Shown in pieces: positions 31,031 to 43,044 of a stretch of DNA of 64,000 nt. Both the position numbers and the translations under genes were made by a program. The stretch is taken from the NCBI GenBank assembly GCA_946894095.1, contig OX335655.1, forward strand, positions 5,642,001 through 5,706,000. Direction: 5' to 3'. Each line of letters starts with the position of its first letter. Within the stretch, counting starts at the first letter, position 1. A model generated the notes under the pieces. The model saw only the letters and a program-made list of their open reading frames with translations. It ran no database searches and was not told the DNA's origin. The stretch comes from Incurvaria masculella (taxonomy: Eukaryota; Arthropoda; Insecta; Lepidoptera; Incurvariidae).

Positions 31031-31690
31031 TTTTTAACCGACTTCAAAAAAGGAGGAGGTTATCAATTCTTCTGTATGTTTTTTTTTTTTTTTGTTTTTT
31101 TTTTATGTTTGTTACCTCATAACTTTTGCCTGGGTGAACCGATTTTGATGATTATTTTTTTAAATGATAGCTAGTGCTTTCCAAGTGGTCCCATTTTAAT
31201 TTGGTTAAGTTCTGACAATGATATCCATGAGAAAATCATAAAAATCTTAAATTTGGATTAAGATGTGCGCGACAAATGGACGAATAACTCAATATAACGC
31301 CAACCGATTTCAGTGATTCTTTTTTTATTGGAAAGGACGTGTACAAATTAGTAATTTTACTTCAGATTCACTAAAAATAAACAAATAAAAAAACAAATTT
31401 AACAAAAAAAATAACCGACTTCAAAGGAAAAGCACTAAAAAGTAAAAAATAATTTTCATTTTTGTAGTTACGATTTCTGTAATTTTTTGAGTCGGTGTTA
31501 GCCAAGGTTAGGTTAGGCTAGGCTAGGTTAGGTTAGGTTAGGTTAGGTTCTCTTGATTGGCGCAGCGCGTGCCTGGCTGACGCCGACTCAAAAAATAACA
31601 GAAATCGTAACTACAAAAATGAAAATTATTTTTTACTTATTAGTGCTTTTCCTTTGAAGTCGGTTATTTTTTTTTTGTTAAATTTATTTT
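31031..31690 (-). mobile_element. Foldback element with telomere-type core, copy C (inverted)
   Basis: Opposite orientation to copies A and B. It starts TTTTTAACCGACTTCAAAAA, crosses a T-run block and the CGACAAATGGACGAATAACT region, then has arms 31387-31502 and 31574-31690 around the telomere-type core. The arms match A and B closely, suggesting all three are of similar, fairly recent age. Confidence 0.8.
31506..31549. repeat. Interstitial telomere-type (TTAGG)n repeat
   Basis: About eight TTAGG units, two of them mutated to CTAGG, in the loop of foldback copy C. Read on the plus strand this is the canonical insect telomere unit, inverted relative to copies A and B. Confidence 0.9.
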
Positions 31691-32657
31691 CGTGGCAAAA
31701 TTCTGAATGCATTAATTAAATTTCCGTTACTTTCTTAACAAAATTTGTTATATTTCTGATAATAGATCTACCCTAAAAGTATGAGCAACTTTTTTATAAG
31801 ACCCGTTAATGTATAATACAATAAATGTATGTTGGATAGCGTAATTGAAATTTGTTCTCTCGATTGAGTTAGGCTAGTTATCTTGTTAGGTTAGTTTAAC
31901 TTTTTTGATTCCATATACATTCGTGGAATTTCGGATGCTACGCCTTAAATGTCATACGTAGATTGTACAAGTTGTACTATTAACTTAATCTGTGGGCAGA
32001 TACACTGGCTGAGTTGCTGATTTCAAAAATATACACGGTTTTTATGAAATCAAAATGAAATTGAACTTTGTAGCAGTTTTAAAAAAGGCTTGAACTGTTA
32101 GCAAACGGTTGTACAATCCTTACCTACAATTACAACAAGCTGCTGTAATATGGTTATTATGAACGTGAACACAAAGCGATATTACTGGAGATTGGGATCT
32201 ATTAAATTCCCGACAACGGAACGTAGCCTGTTTTGCCTTCTGTGTACCTACCCAGGTACCCAGGTATGCGCTTGTCTGTTCTACGGATAATAATATTATA
32301 ATTTTATACAATTATTCTTGCCCGTTGGAGGGTTGGAAGCATTCTGACGCAAGTAGATTAATCCAGCGATATTTGTTATGGTGAATTTTTTTATAATAAT
32401 ATGATTCGTTTACGTTTAGAATGAGTTTCAGATTGTTTAACATCCATCTATAACATAATTTAATCCAAGGGCTATGGTATCTATCTCTTAATTTGTGTAG
32501 CATTTAAAGGAATAATGTATTGTTTTATTATTATTTTTGCCATAAGATTAAATATTTCCCGTAGGAATCGAACCTTCTTTAAAAAAACAATAGCTTACTT
32601 TTTATGATTAGGTCTTTTTGTCAAACTATATGTATATTTTCTTTGAATAAAAATACT
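31691..32657. other. Gene-free tract left of the tandem duplication
   Basis: AT-rich, no repeat shared within the window. A box B-like sequence (GGTTCGATTCC on the minus strand, near 32564) is isolated and lacks a tRNA context. Confidence 0.45.
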
Positions 32658-33483
32658 TAAAATAAAGCTTTCTGCTCTATGTAACTATGCGATCAGTTAA
32701 CTGTAGTAGTGCAAATATTTCACAATATATTCTTGTTGCCACTGGAGTAGTGCATCCCTTTTAGACTGTCGTAAAGCGAGGCTCTGAGATCTAAAATGTT
32801 TAATAAATTATTTCTTTGTCCAAAGGCACAAGTTTGCACGCGAACTGCGAATTAAACTAGATGTCTTCCGGGCCCTGACGGTTTGCTACCTCTAAGCGTT
32901 GTCAGATTTTAATTGACATTTTTTTAATTTTGCGTATTTATTTATTTTTTTGTCAATTTTTGTATCATCCGGTAAATAAATTAAAAAAATTAGAGTAAAA
33001 AAAGATAACTTTCTCCAATGTTTATTAGCCATTATTTTATAATCTAAAAGGTCAATTAAAAAATTAAATCATATAAACATAGGTCTTGGTATATTTTATT
33101 ATCAAAAATTTAAAAACCTAGTAAAACATTTAGAGCTTCTAGCAAAACAGGTGTAACATCCGTTATCCTATCCATTCCCAATACTACGTGCGATAACTGT
33201 AAACGTGCTCTAAGCCTGGTTTTCATCAATTGCTGATTTATTTTAATCTACACTTAAAGGGCCTTTACTACTAAAGTGCTAATTATCTTGTACTGAAATA
33301 TTATGCGCCGATCAAGCTAATCAGAAAATGGTGAAAAACACCCTAAATATGTTACGTGTCTTTAACGAATTCACTAATCACTAATCGATTAGTACTCGAG
33401 CTGTCAAAAGTAAAATACATGGTTGGACAGACTACTCGTATATGTAAATATGAAACGCAACATTGGTCTGACGGAACCTAAAT

Positions 33484-33720
33484 AGGGACAGGCGCTGGCG
33501 GGCGGCAGGTTAGCATGCGCAGTCGGCGATCGTATCGCACGCCGCCGGCCGCCATCTTGTGATAGCATCTGCTTCGTTAAACACCGCTTAATTATTTAAT
33601 TGCACCTCTCGATTCATACGTCGCGCCGCCGCCAGACACTCCACACGACAACCTGGGGAGCGGCGGGGAGTCCAATGAAAGTTATATTTCGCTAGTGCAC
33701 CTATTCAAACGAAACATAAA
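33484..33720. promoter_or_regulatory. GC-rich block, candidate regulatory element (copy 1)
   Basis: A CpG-rich stretch (CGCACGCCGCCGGCCGCCAT, GGGGAGCGGCGGGGAG) interrupted by a homeodomain-like TTAATTATTTAATTG. It stands out from AT-rich surroundings, has no coding signature and contains no transposon. The regulatory role is inference only. Confidence 0.25.
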
Positions 33721-35442
33721 CCGCTTCGGGCCAATTCCGAAGTATTTGTTACATTTAAACTTCTTGATGTGTTGTCATTTGATAAAAAGTGTAACAGGCC
33801 TCCGTACGAGAGCTCGATAAAAAAAAAACAAATAAATCTGCATGCCCCACATTTTTGGCGATTTTTTTGCGAGTAGTCAGTAAAATTAATGATATTTTTA
33901 GCGGTAATAGGGATGTATAAAATGGCAATTTCTTTCCCAGTTTTTCCTATCAGTATTGGACACCATCACACATTCAGTCCTTTTGCGAATGCGCTTATTC
34001 AAGAAAACGGCGCTCGAATGATGGATCCCCTGCTAACAGCTTTATTAGTAAGCAGCTCACATCAAAACACTTAACATCAGGTCCGCTTGCCGCGACTGCC
34101 ACGACCCGACTGCGCCAGTTCATCTGTTATCGCGCCTCATACATATTTATGGCGTACGGCGTGTGGGTAGATCTCTCCGCGGATTATAACTCATTATCTC
34201 GTGGACATCGAAGTGCACTCATCGATAATACTAAGAATAGACTCGGAAATATGATAAGCTGCATTTAGAAAAAAACAAATAATGTTCAAGGTCAGTCAAT
34301 CATTTCTCATATTTGTAAATTTTGAGTTACTAATTTGCTTGGTAATTTCTTTGCAATGCTAACAATGGACGTTTTGTTAATAACATATGTTTAAGAGTTC
34401 TTGATAATTGTTTTGGTGGGTTCCCAAAATGCTAATTTGCTATTATTGTATCATCTGGCAGTATTTTCCAATCTTCCACAACTCTGTTAGTTGAAGTTAT
34501 GTTTACTTGGATGTTCACTTTTCTTTTACATGGTTACGACTTATTGAGACAGATAAAACTTGTTCAGCTTTTTTATTTACCTGACGATGTCTACAACGCA
34601 TTAGACTAAGAGTTGAGCTAATAAAGTAAGCTGAACACTGTTTGTTCGTAAAAATAAGTAAATAATGTATGTCAACGGCCGCCCCCACCTGACTTCGTCA
34701 CTAGAAGCCTCAGTCCGCAAATTTTGTACGATTCCGGCGTTATCTCATAGCGCTAACTCTCGAAATTGGAGTTATCTATTAGCGGATTTACGCTTCTGTA
34801 ATGATTGAGAGATACGCCTCGATGACCGAATTTCGAAACGTACTTAGTCGTATTTCTTTGCAACAATCTGTTTCGGAGCTCGGTGTTCTCGTACCAGCAT
34901 TTGTATAGTCCACACATTTTATAAAAATGTTTTACACCATCTAAAAATGTTTGATGATAAGGAGGAAATTCGAAGCCGATTGACGTAACACTTCAAATTA
35001 ACTAAATTTAAGATCAAATTGAAAGTCATAGAAGGTCATACACACACAAATGTTTTCGCTTGAGTTCCGTCGTAGCGGAAGAAAAGGCAGGAGGTGATAA
35101 CAGAATAATAAACGAATGGATTGTTTTTTTACTGCCGTATTTCCTTTCTAGGTTTGGTCTAAAAATATATTGCTGATCTTATTTTGTATTACAGACCTTA
35201 GTAGATTAGACCGTAAATGGTCAAAAACGTACGGACCATATTTTACCATATTATTATAATTTGCAATAGAGTGAGTCTACCTCATGGAGATAAATCCTCC
35301 ATGGTCTACCCACGGCGAATTGAGATAAATAGGCGCATGTGAAACCAAATATAATAACACCAGTTAAGAACGGCCCGTAAGCTATGCTCCACATACAAAT
35401 GTAGTCTACTAATCATTTGGAAACCGCTATTCCAATTAAATG

Positions 35443-35650
35443 GATATTTAATATCTAATATCAGGTAACAAATATCTGTGTCTGCACGCTTTTGTTTTTT
35501 TGAAAAATCCAAATCGAATGAAATTAAAGCAAAAAGAAAATCTTCATACGAATTTTGTTTTCTCTGTGGTTTGACCCAGAATACAATTTCCGAAAAAACA
35601 AAGATATGCAGACACAGATATTTGTAGCCTAATATTAGATACTAAATATC
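35443..35650. mobile_element. Hairpin element with about 60 bp arms (copy 1)
   Basis: Left arm from GATATTTAATATCTAATATC through ACAAATATCTGTGTCTGCA. Right arm is the complement, from TGCAGACACAGATATTTGTA to TTAGATACTAAATATC. The loop is about 85 bp. A fragment of the same family (ATCTGCACGTTTTGTTC, TTTTGAAAAATC) occurs at 57640-57670. Confidence 0.7.
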
Positions 35651-35677
35651 AAGTAAGTTGGAACATTTGTAAAACCA

Positions 35678-36221
35678 TTAAGGTGGTCCATCCCGCTCAT
35701 CTCCCCATACAAAAGGGGAAAGAAGATCACGCCCATATTTCTTGTCAGAGATCTCAAATTTTGCTCAAAATAGCTTTATTTTATCGAACTAGATGTCTGA
35801 TGACCATTGGCATTGTGTTTGGTTTCTAAGTTATAAGGTCCGAAAGTTCGAATTTTTCGCGCTTTTTATACAATAACTTTGGAGGTGGATTACGCAATGA
35901 TAAAGTAAGAACATCTTAAAAAGATTAGTCATCAAACATAGCTTATTTAATCAAGATTTATACTCTTTTTAGATTTTCTTGTTAGATTTTTTACTACAGC
36001 AGCCGTGGTTTACTTTTAGCTATAAGTCGTTTTAAAATTAAAATTTTCGTAAATCTTACCAAATCATACGCTATGCACATTGTCTTTTTTGAGGACATGT
36101 TGAATCTTCCTCATCACGGAGCCTGTCTTTTCTTTGAAACAGAGAAGGTCCCAGGGCGCAACAGCACGGTTTTGTACCGTGCCCGCGAATGAGTTAGGCC
36201 CACCGGGTTGGGCCATCTTAA
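35678..36221 (+). mobile_element. TTAA-flanked MITE, copy 2 (in duplication copy 1)
   Basis: TTAA at both ends (35678-35681 and 36218-36221), with inverted termini GGTGGTCCATCCCG and CGGGTTGGGCCATC. 544 bp; all landmarks of the 28709 copy are present. It is older or more mutated at the left terminus. Confidence 0.85.
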
Positions 36222-36224
36222 GGC

Positions 36225-36340
36225 TAACTGTTTTCACTCAGAGTAACCGATTTACTTAGTTGGCTCTATTTTAACTTTGCAAGAGACGGTTGTTATTATC
36301 ATAATTACCGTTAGATTCACTGATATTTTTTTCAGTGTAT
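36225..36340 (+). repeat. 116 bp repeat, intact (copy 1)
   Basis: TAACTGTTTTCACTCAGAGT through TTGGCTCTATTTTAAC, TTTGCAAGAGACGGTTG, to CACTGATATTTTTTTCAGTG and TAT. It is contiguous here but split at 26161/28321. It ends in a 6 bp hairpin CACTGA/TCAGTG exactly at the duplication breakpoint. Confidence 0.7.
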
Positions 36341-37167
36341 ATAAAATAAAGCTTTCTGCTCTATGTAACTATGCGATCAGTTAACTGTAGTAGTGCAAAT
36401 ATTTCACAATATATTCTTGTTGCCACTGGAGTAGTGCATCCCTTTTAGACTGTCGTAAAGCGAGGCTCTGAGATCTAAAATGTTTAATAAATTATTTCTT
36501 TGTCCAAAGGCACAAGTTTGCACGCGAACTGCGAATTAAACTAGATGTCTTCCGGGCCCTGACGGTTTGCTACCTCTAAGCGTTGTCAGATTTTAATTGA
36601 CATTTTTTTAATTTTGCGTATTTATTTATTTTTATGTCAATTTTTGTATCATCCGGTAAATAAATTAAAAAAATGAGAGTAAAAAAAGATAACTTTCTCC
36701 AATGTTTATTAGCCATTATTTTATAATCTAAAAGGTCAATTAAAAAATTAAATCATATAAACATAGGTCTTGGTATATTTTATTATCAAAAATTTAAAAA
36801 CCTAGTAAAACATTTAGAGCTTCTAGCAAAACAGGTGTAACATCCGTTATCCTATCCATTCCCAATACTACGTGCGATAACTGTAAACGTGCTCTAAGCC
36901 TGGTTTTCATCAATTGCTGATTTATTTTAATCTACACTTAAAGGGCCTTTACTACTAAAGTGCTAATTATCTTGTACTGAAATATTATGCGCCGATCAAG
37001 CTAATCAGAAAATGGTGAAAAACACCCTAAATATGTTACGTGTCTTTAACGAATTCACTAATCACTAATCGATTAGTACTCGAGCTGTCAAAAGTAAAAT
37101 ACATGGTTGGACAGACTACTCGTATATGTAAATATGAAACGCAACATTGGTCTGACGGAACCTAAAT

Positions 37168-37404
37168 AGGGACAGGCGCTGGCGGGCGGCAGGTTAGCAT
37201 GCGCAGTCGGCGATCGTATCGCACGCCGCCGGCCGCCATCTTGTGATAGCATCTGCTTCGTTAAACACCGCTTAATTATTTAATTGCACCTCTCGATTCA
37301 TACGTCGCGCCGCCGCCAGACACTCCACACGACAACCTGGGGAGCGGCGGGGAGTCCAATGAAAGTTATATTTCGCTAGTGCACCTATTCAAACGAAACA
37401 TAAA
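37168..37404. promoter_or_regulatory. GC-rich block, candidate regulatory element (copy 2)
   Basis: Duplicate of 33484-33720; no difference was noticed. Any regulatory activity would be doubled if the duplication is real. Confidence 0.25.
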
Positions 37405-39126
37405 CCGCTTCGGGCCAATTCCGAAGTATTTGTTACATTTAAACTTCTTGATGTGTTGTCATTTGATAAAAAGTGTAACAGGCCTCCGTACGAGAGCTCG
37501 ATAAAAAAAAAACAAATAAATCTGCATGCCCCACATTTTTGGCGATTTTTTTGCGAGTAGTCAGTAAAATTAATGATATTTTTAGCGGTAATAGGGATGT
37601 ATAAAATGGCAATTTCTATCCCAGTTTTTCCTATCAGTATTGGACACCATCACACATTCAGTCCTTTTGCGAATGCGCTTATTCAAGAAAACGGCGCTCG
37701 AATGATGGATCCCCTGCTAACAGCTTTATTAGTAAGCAGCTCACATCAAAACACTTAACATCAGGTCCGCTTGCCGCGACTGCCACGACCCGACTGCGCC
37801 AGTTCATCTGTTATCGCGCCTCATACATATTTATGGCGTACGGCGTGTGGGTAGATCTCTCCGCGGATTATAACTCATTATCTCGTGGACATCGAAGTGC
37901 ACTCATCGATAATACTAAGAATAGACTCGGAAATATGATAAGCTGCATTTAGAAAAAAACAAATAATGTTCAAGGTCAGTCAATCATTTCTCATATTTGT
38001 AAATTTTGAGTTACTAATTTGCTTGGTAATTTCTTTGCAATGCTAACAATGGACGTTTTGTTAATAACATATGTTTAAGAGTTCTTGATAATTGTTTTGG
38101 TGGGTTCCCAAAATGCTAATTTGCTATTATTGTATCATCTGGCAGTATTTTCCAATCTTCCACAACTCTGTTAGTTGAAGTTATGTTTACTTGGATGTTC
38201 ACTTTTCTTTTACATGGTTACGACTTATTGAGACAGATAAAACTTGTTCAGCTTTTTTATTTACCTGACGATGTCTACAACGCATTAGACTAAGAGTTGA
38301 GCTAATAAAGTAAGCTGAACACTGTTTGTTCGTAAAAATAAGTAAATAATGTATGTCAACGGCCGCCCCCACCTGACTTCGTCACTAGAAGCCTCAGTCC
38401 GCAAATTTTGTACGATTCCGGCGTTATCTCATAGCGCTAACTCTCGAAATTGGAGTTATCTATTAGCGGATTTACGCTTCTGTAATGATTGAGAGATACG
38501 CCTCGATGACCGAATTTCGAAACGTACTTAGTCGTATTTCTTTGCAACAATCTGTTTCGGAGCTCGGTGTTCTCGTACCAGCATTTGTATAGTCCACACA
38601 TTTTATAAAAATGTTTTACACCATCTAAAAATGTTTGATGATAAGGAGGAAATTCGAAGCCGATTGACGTAACACTTCAAATTAACTAAATTTAAGATCA
38701 AATTGAAAGTCATAGAAGGTCATACACACACAAATGTTTTCGCTTGAGTTCCGTCGTAGCGGAAGAAAAGGCAGGAGGTGATAACAGAATAATAAACGAA
38801 TGGATTGTTTTTTTACTGCCGTATTTCCTTTCTAGGTTTGGTCTAAAAATATATTGCTGATCTTATTTTGTATTACAGACCTTAGTAGATTAGACCGTAA
38901 ATGGTCAAAAACGTACGGACCATATTTTACCATATTATTATAATTTGCAATAGAGTGAGTCTACCTCATGGAGATAAATCCTCCATGGTCTACCCACGGC
39001 GAATTGAGATAAATAGGCGCATGTGAAACCAAATATAATAACACCAGTTAAGAACGGCCCGTAAGCTATGCTCCACATACAAATGTAGTCTACTAATCAT
39101 TTGGAAACCGCTATTCCAATTAAATG

Positions 39127-39334
39127 GATATTTAATATCTAATATCAGGTAACAAATATCTGTGTCTGCACGCTTTTGTTTTTTTGAAAAATCCAAATCG
39201 AATGAAATTAAAGCAAAAAGAAAATCTTCATACGAATTTTGTTTTCTCTGTGGTTTGACCCAGAATACAATTTCCGAAAAAACAAAGATATGCAGACACA
39301 GATATTTGTAGCCTAATATTAGATACTAAATATC
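39127..39334. mobile_element. Hairpin element with about 60 bp arms (copy 2)
   Basis: Duplicate of 35443-35650, carried along in the segmental duplication; not an independent insertion. Confidence 0.7.
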
Positions 39335-39361
39335 AAGTAAGTTGGAACATTTGTAAAACCA

Positions 39362-39905
39362 TTAAGGTGGTCCATCCCGCTCATCTCCCCATACAAAAGG
39401 GGAAAGAAGATCACGCCCATATTTCTTGTCAGAGATCTCAAATTTTGCTCAAAATAGCTTTATTTTATCGAACTAGATGTCTGATGACCATTGGCATTGT
39501 GTTTGGTTTCTAAGTTATAAGGTCCGAAAGTTCGAATTTTTCGCGCTTTTTATACAATAACTTTGGAGGTGGATTACGCAATGATAAAGTAAGAACATCT
39601 TAAAAAGATTAGTCATCAAACATAGCTTATTTAATCAAGATTTATACTCTTTTTAGATTTTCTTGTTAGATTTTTTACTACAGCAGCCGTGGTTTACTTT
39701 TAGCTATAAGTCGTTTTAAAATTAAAATTTTCGTAAATCTTACCAAATCATACGCTATGCACATTGTCTTTTTTGAGGACATGTTGAATCTTCCTCATCA
39801 CGGAGCCTGTCTTTTCTTTGAAACAGAGAAGGTCCCAGGGCGCAACAGCACGGTTTTGTACCGTGCCCGCGAATGAGTTAGGCCCACCGGGTTGGGCCAT
39901 CTTAA
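39362..39905 (+). mobile_element. TTAA-flanked MITE (in duplication copy 2)
   Basis: Duplicate of 35678-36221 with the same TTAA ends and termini; copied by the segmental duplication, not by transposition. Confidence 0.85.
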
Positions 39906-39908
39906 GGC

Positions 39909-40024
39909 TAACTGTTTTCACTCAGAGTAACCGATTTACTTAGTTGGCTCTATTTTAACTTTGCAAGAGACGGTTGTTATTATCATAATTACCGTTAGAT
40001 TCACTGATATTTTTTTCAGTGTAT
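39909..40024 (+). repeat. 116 bp repeat (copy 2)
   Basis: Duplicate of 36225-36340. Its end marks the right border of the duplicated segment. Confidence 0.7.
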
Positions 40025-41821
40025 CCTAAACAAAAATCGAAGAAACTTGCACAAAAATGCACTGGCTTACTTGTTCAAATACATATTTTAATTTTATCTT
40101 ATCGTTAATATGAAAGTGATAGAATCCGAATCGCGGTTTCCGCCATGATAGAGCGCGGTTGGAAGATGTTGCCAAGTCTCCGACGGAGGTCACGCTGCGC
40201 GGCGACGGATAAACATGGCGTCGATAGAGTTCGCAATTTGTTGCTCGCGGTAAAATATTACCGGTCAAATGCACTACACCACTTCAACGCCTTTCTGCTG
40301 CAGTTTATCTTGATTCTAATGATGTAATAGTTTATCGCTATACTTTAACGTTCATACATGCTTTATGATTATGTTTGCAACTTATAAATTAAACACCTAC
40401 GCCATAACCATTTGTATTTCCAAATGAACTTGACCATGAAACGTTGAGAATCGGTCAAATTTTAAGAAACTCTACAACCGTTCAATGAAAATGGTTATTT
40501 AGTTAGAAAATTCCGAACGATTTGACATTATCACGGCCTGATCACGCCCCAGTGTTTCACATCGACTATGTGTGTGGGGAAAAACTAAATATTTTTCCTC
40601 CTTTCTTTTTTATACTTACATACTTCTCGTGTTCCGTAAATGTCGTGTTCTGTCTACCGTTATTATTAAGGAAATATAATAGTTTGTTGTATTTAAATTT
40701 GGTTTGTTAATATTTTGTATCCACGACTGAGATTGGAAAACAAACATGTTTTATGTACCTACTCGCAAATCATTTTGAGGTTAGGAATTTAAATATCATG
40801 ATTGCATTCAGTCCCATATTGGCTAAATAAAAATAAGCACAACTAATTTCGATCATCAAAAAAGTACATTTGTAGATTGATGATGATCTAGCCATAATTT
40901 AAAGACGAAACTGACAGATAATTTAAAGATCTCGATGTTTTGATTGCTCAAACAGGGTAATTATGCATAAGCATTAATAAAACAGTTTCAACAAATAATC
41001 GGAGCCTCAGACTAATAAAATCACATTTTTAAAATGCAACTAATCTAAAATCAAAGTATTATTAGTAAAGTAATATTTATGGTAATATCTTTCATCATTT
41101 TGAAACTTCAAAACCAGGTGTTTCCGGTAGGTTATATTTAAAAATAATAAATTCTACTTTCACGTACGCTCTTATGGAACTGAATATAATCCGGTACTAA
41201 CATCGTAATTTTTATCCTAAGAAAATAAAGCCCGCCACAGGCAGAAATTGGTTTGATCGCAGAATTGGGAATAGTTCAATTTCCAATCTGTGAGAAAACG
41301 AGAAGGGTGGACTGTATAGGTAAATGAAGAAAAAGGATTTATAATGACGAAAAAGGCGACGAATAATTAATGAGTGCAGACAGTACCTTTGTGGGGGCTC
41401 GGAGTTACCTTACACTGGCGCCGTTGTATGAGGTGCAACGCCGCAACTCTCCGCCGGTTAGGGATCCCGCCGAGGATTATCTTAGCTAATGCACTTCGCG
41501 AGGCTAACCAGGGGAGCGAAGGCCAATCTATCAGCAATTGTCGAAAATTAACGAAAGCGAGAAAATCGAGAGATGCTGCTTCTGGGAAGCTCAACGAAAA
41601 AGTGGTCAAATGTCAAAATGGCAGTTTGATTTTAAAATTTGAATGGTGGCATAGACAATTGGATTTGTATTTTTAAATCATAAGGTCATTTAAAGTCATA
41701 TGAAGCAAAGTGTGACAAGCACATTTGGCTTATACGAAAACTAAAGACAATCTGTGTCTGTGATGTATTCATACATGATTTTTTTTATTTTTCAACGGTG
41801 GCCACGAGTACGCCTATTATT

Positions 41822-41871
41822 GGAATTCCGTGTTGGACTGAATGATTCCCGATTCCTGAACACGGAATTCC
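41822..41871. repeat. Short hairpin, remnant of the CAGCAGGTC foldback family
   Basis: A perfect 13 bp inverted repeat GGAATTCCGTGTT / AACACGGAATTCC. The loop has GATTCCCGATTCCTGA and the right flank AAAAATGGGTCTATCGA, echoing the GATTCCTGATTACGGAATGC end of the foldbacks at 14476 and 15830. Confidence 0.5.
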
Positions 41872-42244
41872 AAAAATGGGTCTATCGAACTTGCGTAAGA
41901 AGTGGTGGACCTAGATGCCGGGCGATTACTTAAATATTTATAAATCCGATCGCGCCGAGCTGAATTAATGGCAATTCATTAATTTTATTGTGTCCGATTG
42001 ACTTGAATGGCGTCCGCTACCGCGCAAGACGAAGTATCTTTCTACAAAGCGGGCACGGGGTGTTTCTGTTTTGCCACGAAATACACCTAAGGTTGCTACA
42101 ACTTTATAAGAAAGATTAGGTTGTATCTAAAAGTGCACAAACAACCCTAGGAATAGCCGACGGGATCTAAACCAAGAATATGCACTTATTTATGTGTTAT
42201 TAAAGATTGAAAAGTTAATATGCTTGTTGATAAATCAGAGTCTC

Positions 42245-42274
42245 TTCATGGTTCGGAGCACGTATAAAACTTTA
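42245..42274 (+). mobile_element. Tiny SINE body scrap
   Basis: TTCATGGTTCGGAGCACGTA then TAAAACTTTA resembles the SINE body around CCATGGTTCGGAATCCATG. Too short for certainty. Confidence 0.3.
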
Positions 42275-43044
42275 GTTCATACATAGTAAATACGTGCAAG
42301 TTATATACTTACTATACCTGTACAATCATGTTAGCTTTAAGCATGTTATCTTAAGGTGGTTAGCTTAAGTTCGTTCGGATAGCAGCTATCGAATAGCAAA
42401 GATGGTCAGAGCGGGCCAACTAACGGATTACCAATATTGGGTAATCCGTGTTTTTCTTCGATTTAGCAATTTAGCTGCGTCTATTTATCTCAGCCTAGGT
42501 GATTCGGAATATGGTGCAAGGCAAAAGTCACGCCCCTGTAGAAATGACACCTGTCCATTCCGCAGACGCGGCGGCCGCGGCGGATGTCGGCGCATGAGAC
42601 AAATTCATCATCGAATGATGAATGCATAATGGTCTGTCCTGCGCTTAGTTTTTCAGGCGCTACATTCTCGGCCTTGTCGATTATGAATTATGTTTTATTG
42701 CCCATAAATATACCGCATAATGCAACGATTACGCGGTCGTTTGCGCAGTTACACGGCCGAGCGGCGGCCGAGCTTGAAAAAGTCTTCGGAGAGAGCAGGA
42801 TTCTGCGAAATTATTGGCTTACTTAGGAGTCGCTTGAACGTTGTATCGTTTCTTGTGCTTGGGTAGGTGAATTTGTGTTCCGTTCCACAGTTCGAAGTAT
42901 TTTCAAACGCTATACTCATTGGAAACTGTCCGCTCACTCAACATAACCGCGTTTTTTTTTTCTTCAAGCGCAGCTCCTTTACCAACGTTTGGGATTAGAA
43001 CCTTACTCAGAAAAATGAAAGGTATTATTGTATTGTCTTGGGAA

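Larger units (their letters stand above)
32658..36341 (+). repeat. Segmental tandem duplication, copy 1 (3,684 bp unit)
   Basis: The unit is repeated head to tail at 36342-40024. Offsets at the start, middle and end are all 3,684, so there is no net insertion or deletion between copies. Three substitutions were seen: 32950/36634 T-A, 32991/36675 T-G and 33934/37618 T-A. The unit includes a GC-rich block, a hairpin element, a complete TTAA MITE and a 116 bp repeat, so it duplicated after those inserted. No gene is evident. Confidence 0.95.
36342..40024 (+). repeat. Segmental tandem duplication, copy 2
   Basis: Near-identical second copy of 32658-36340. The join between copies is GTAT, one base (A, 36341) matching neither outer flank, then TAAAATAAAG. 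Identity ends after 40024, where the sequence continues CCTAAAC. Confidence 0.95.
40025..43044. other. Gene-free tract
   Basis: About 3 kb without a supported gene. It holds GC-richer patches (40130-40220, 41390-41530, 42540-42600), a short hairpin (41822-41871) and a scrap of SINE body (42245-42274). The open frames at 41367-41676 overlap on both strands and have no domain signature. Confidence 0.5.

Noticed and set aside
33889..34074. 61-codon frame kept identical (one change) at 37573-37758
   Set aside because: It is conserved only because the whole 3,684 bp segment is duplicated; the single difference changes an amino acid, and no constraint can be inferred.
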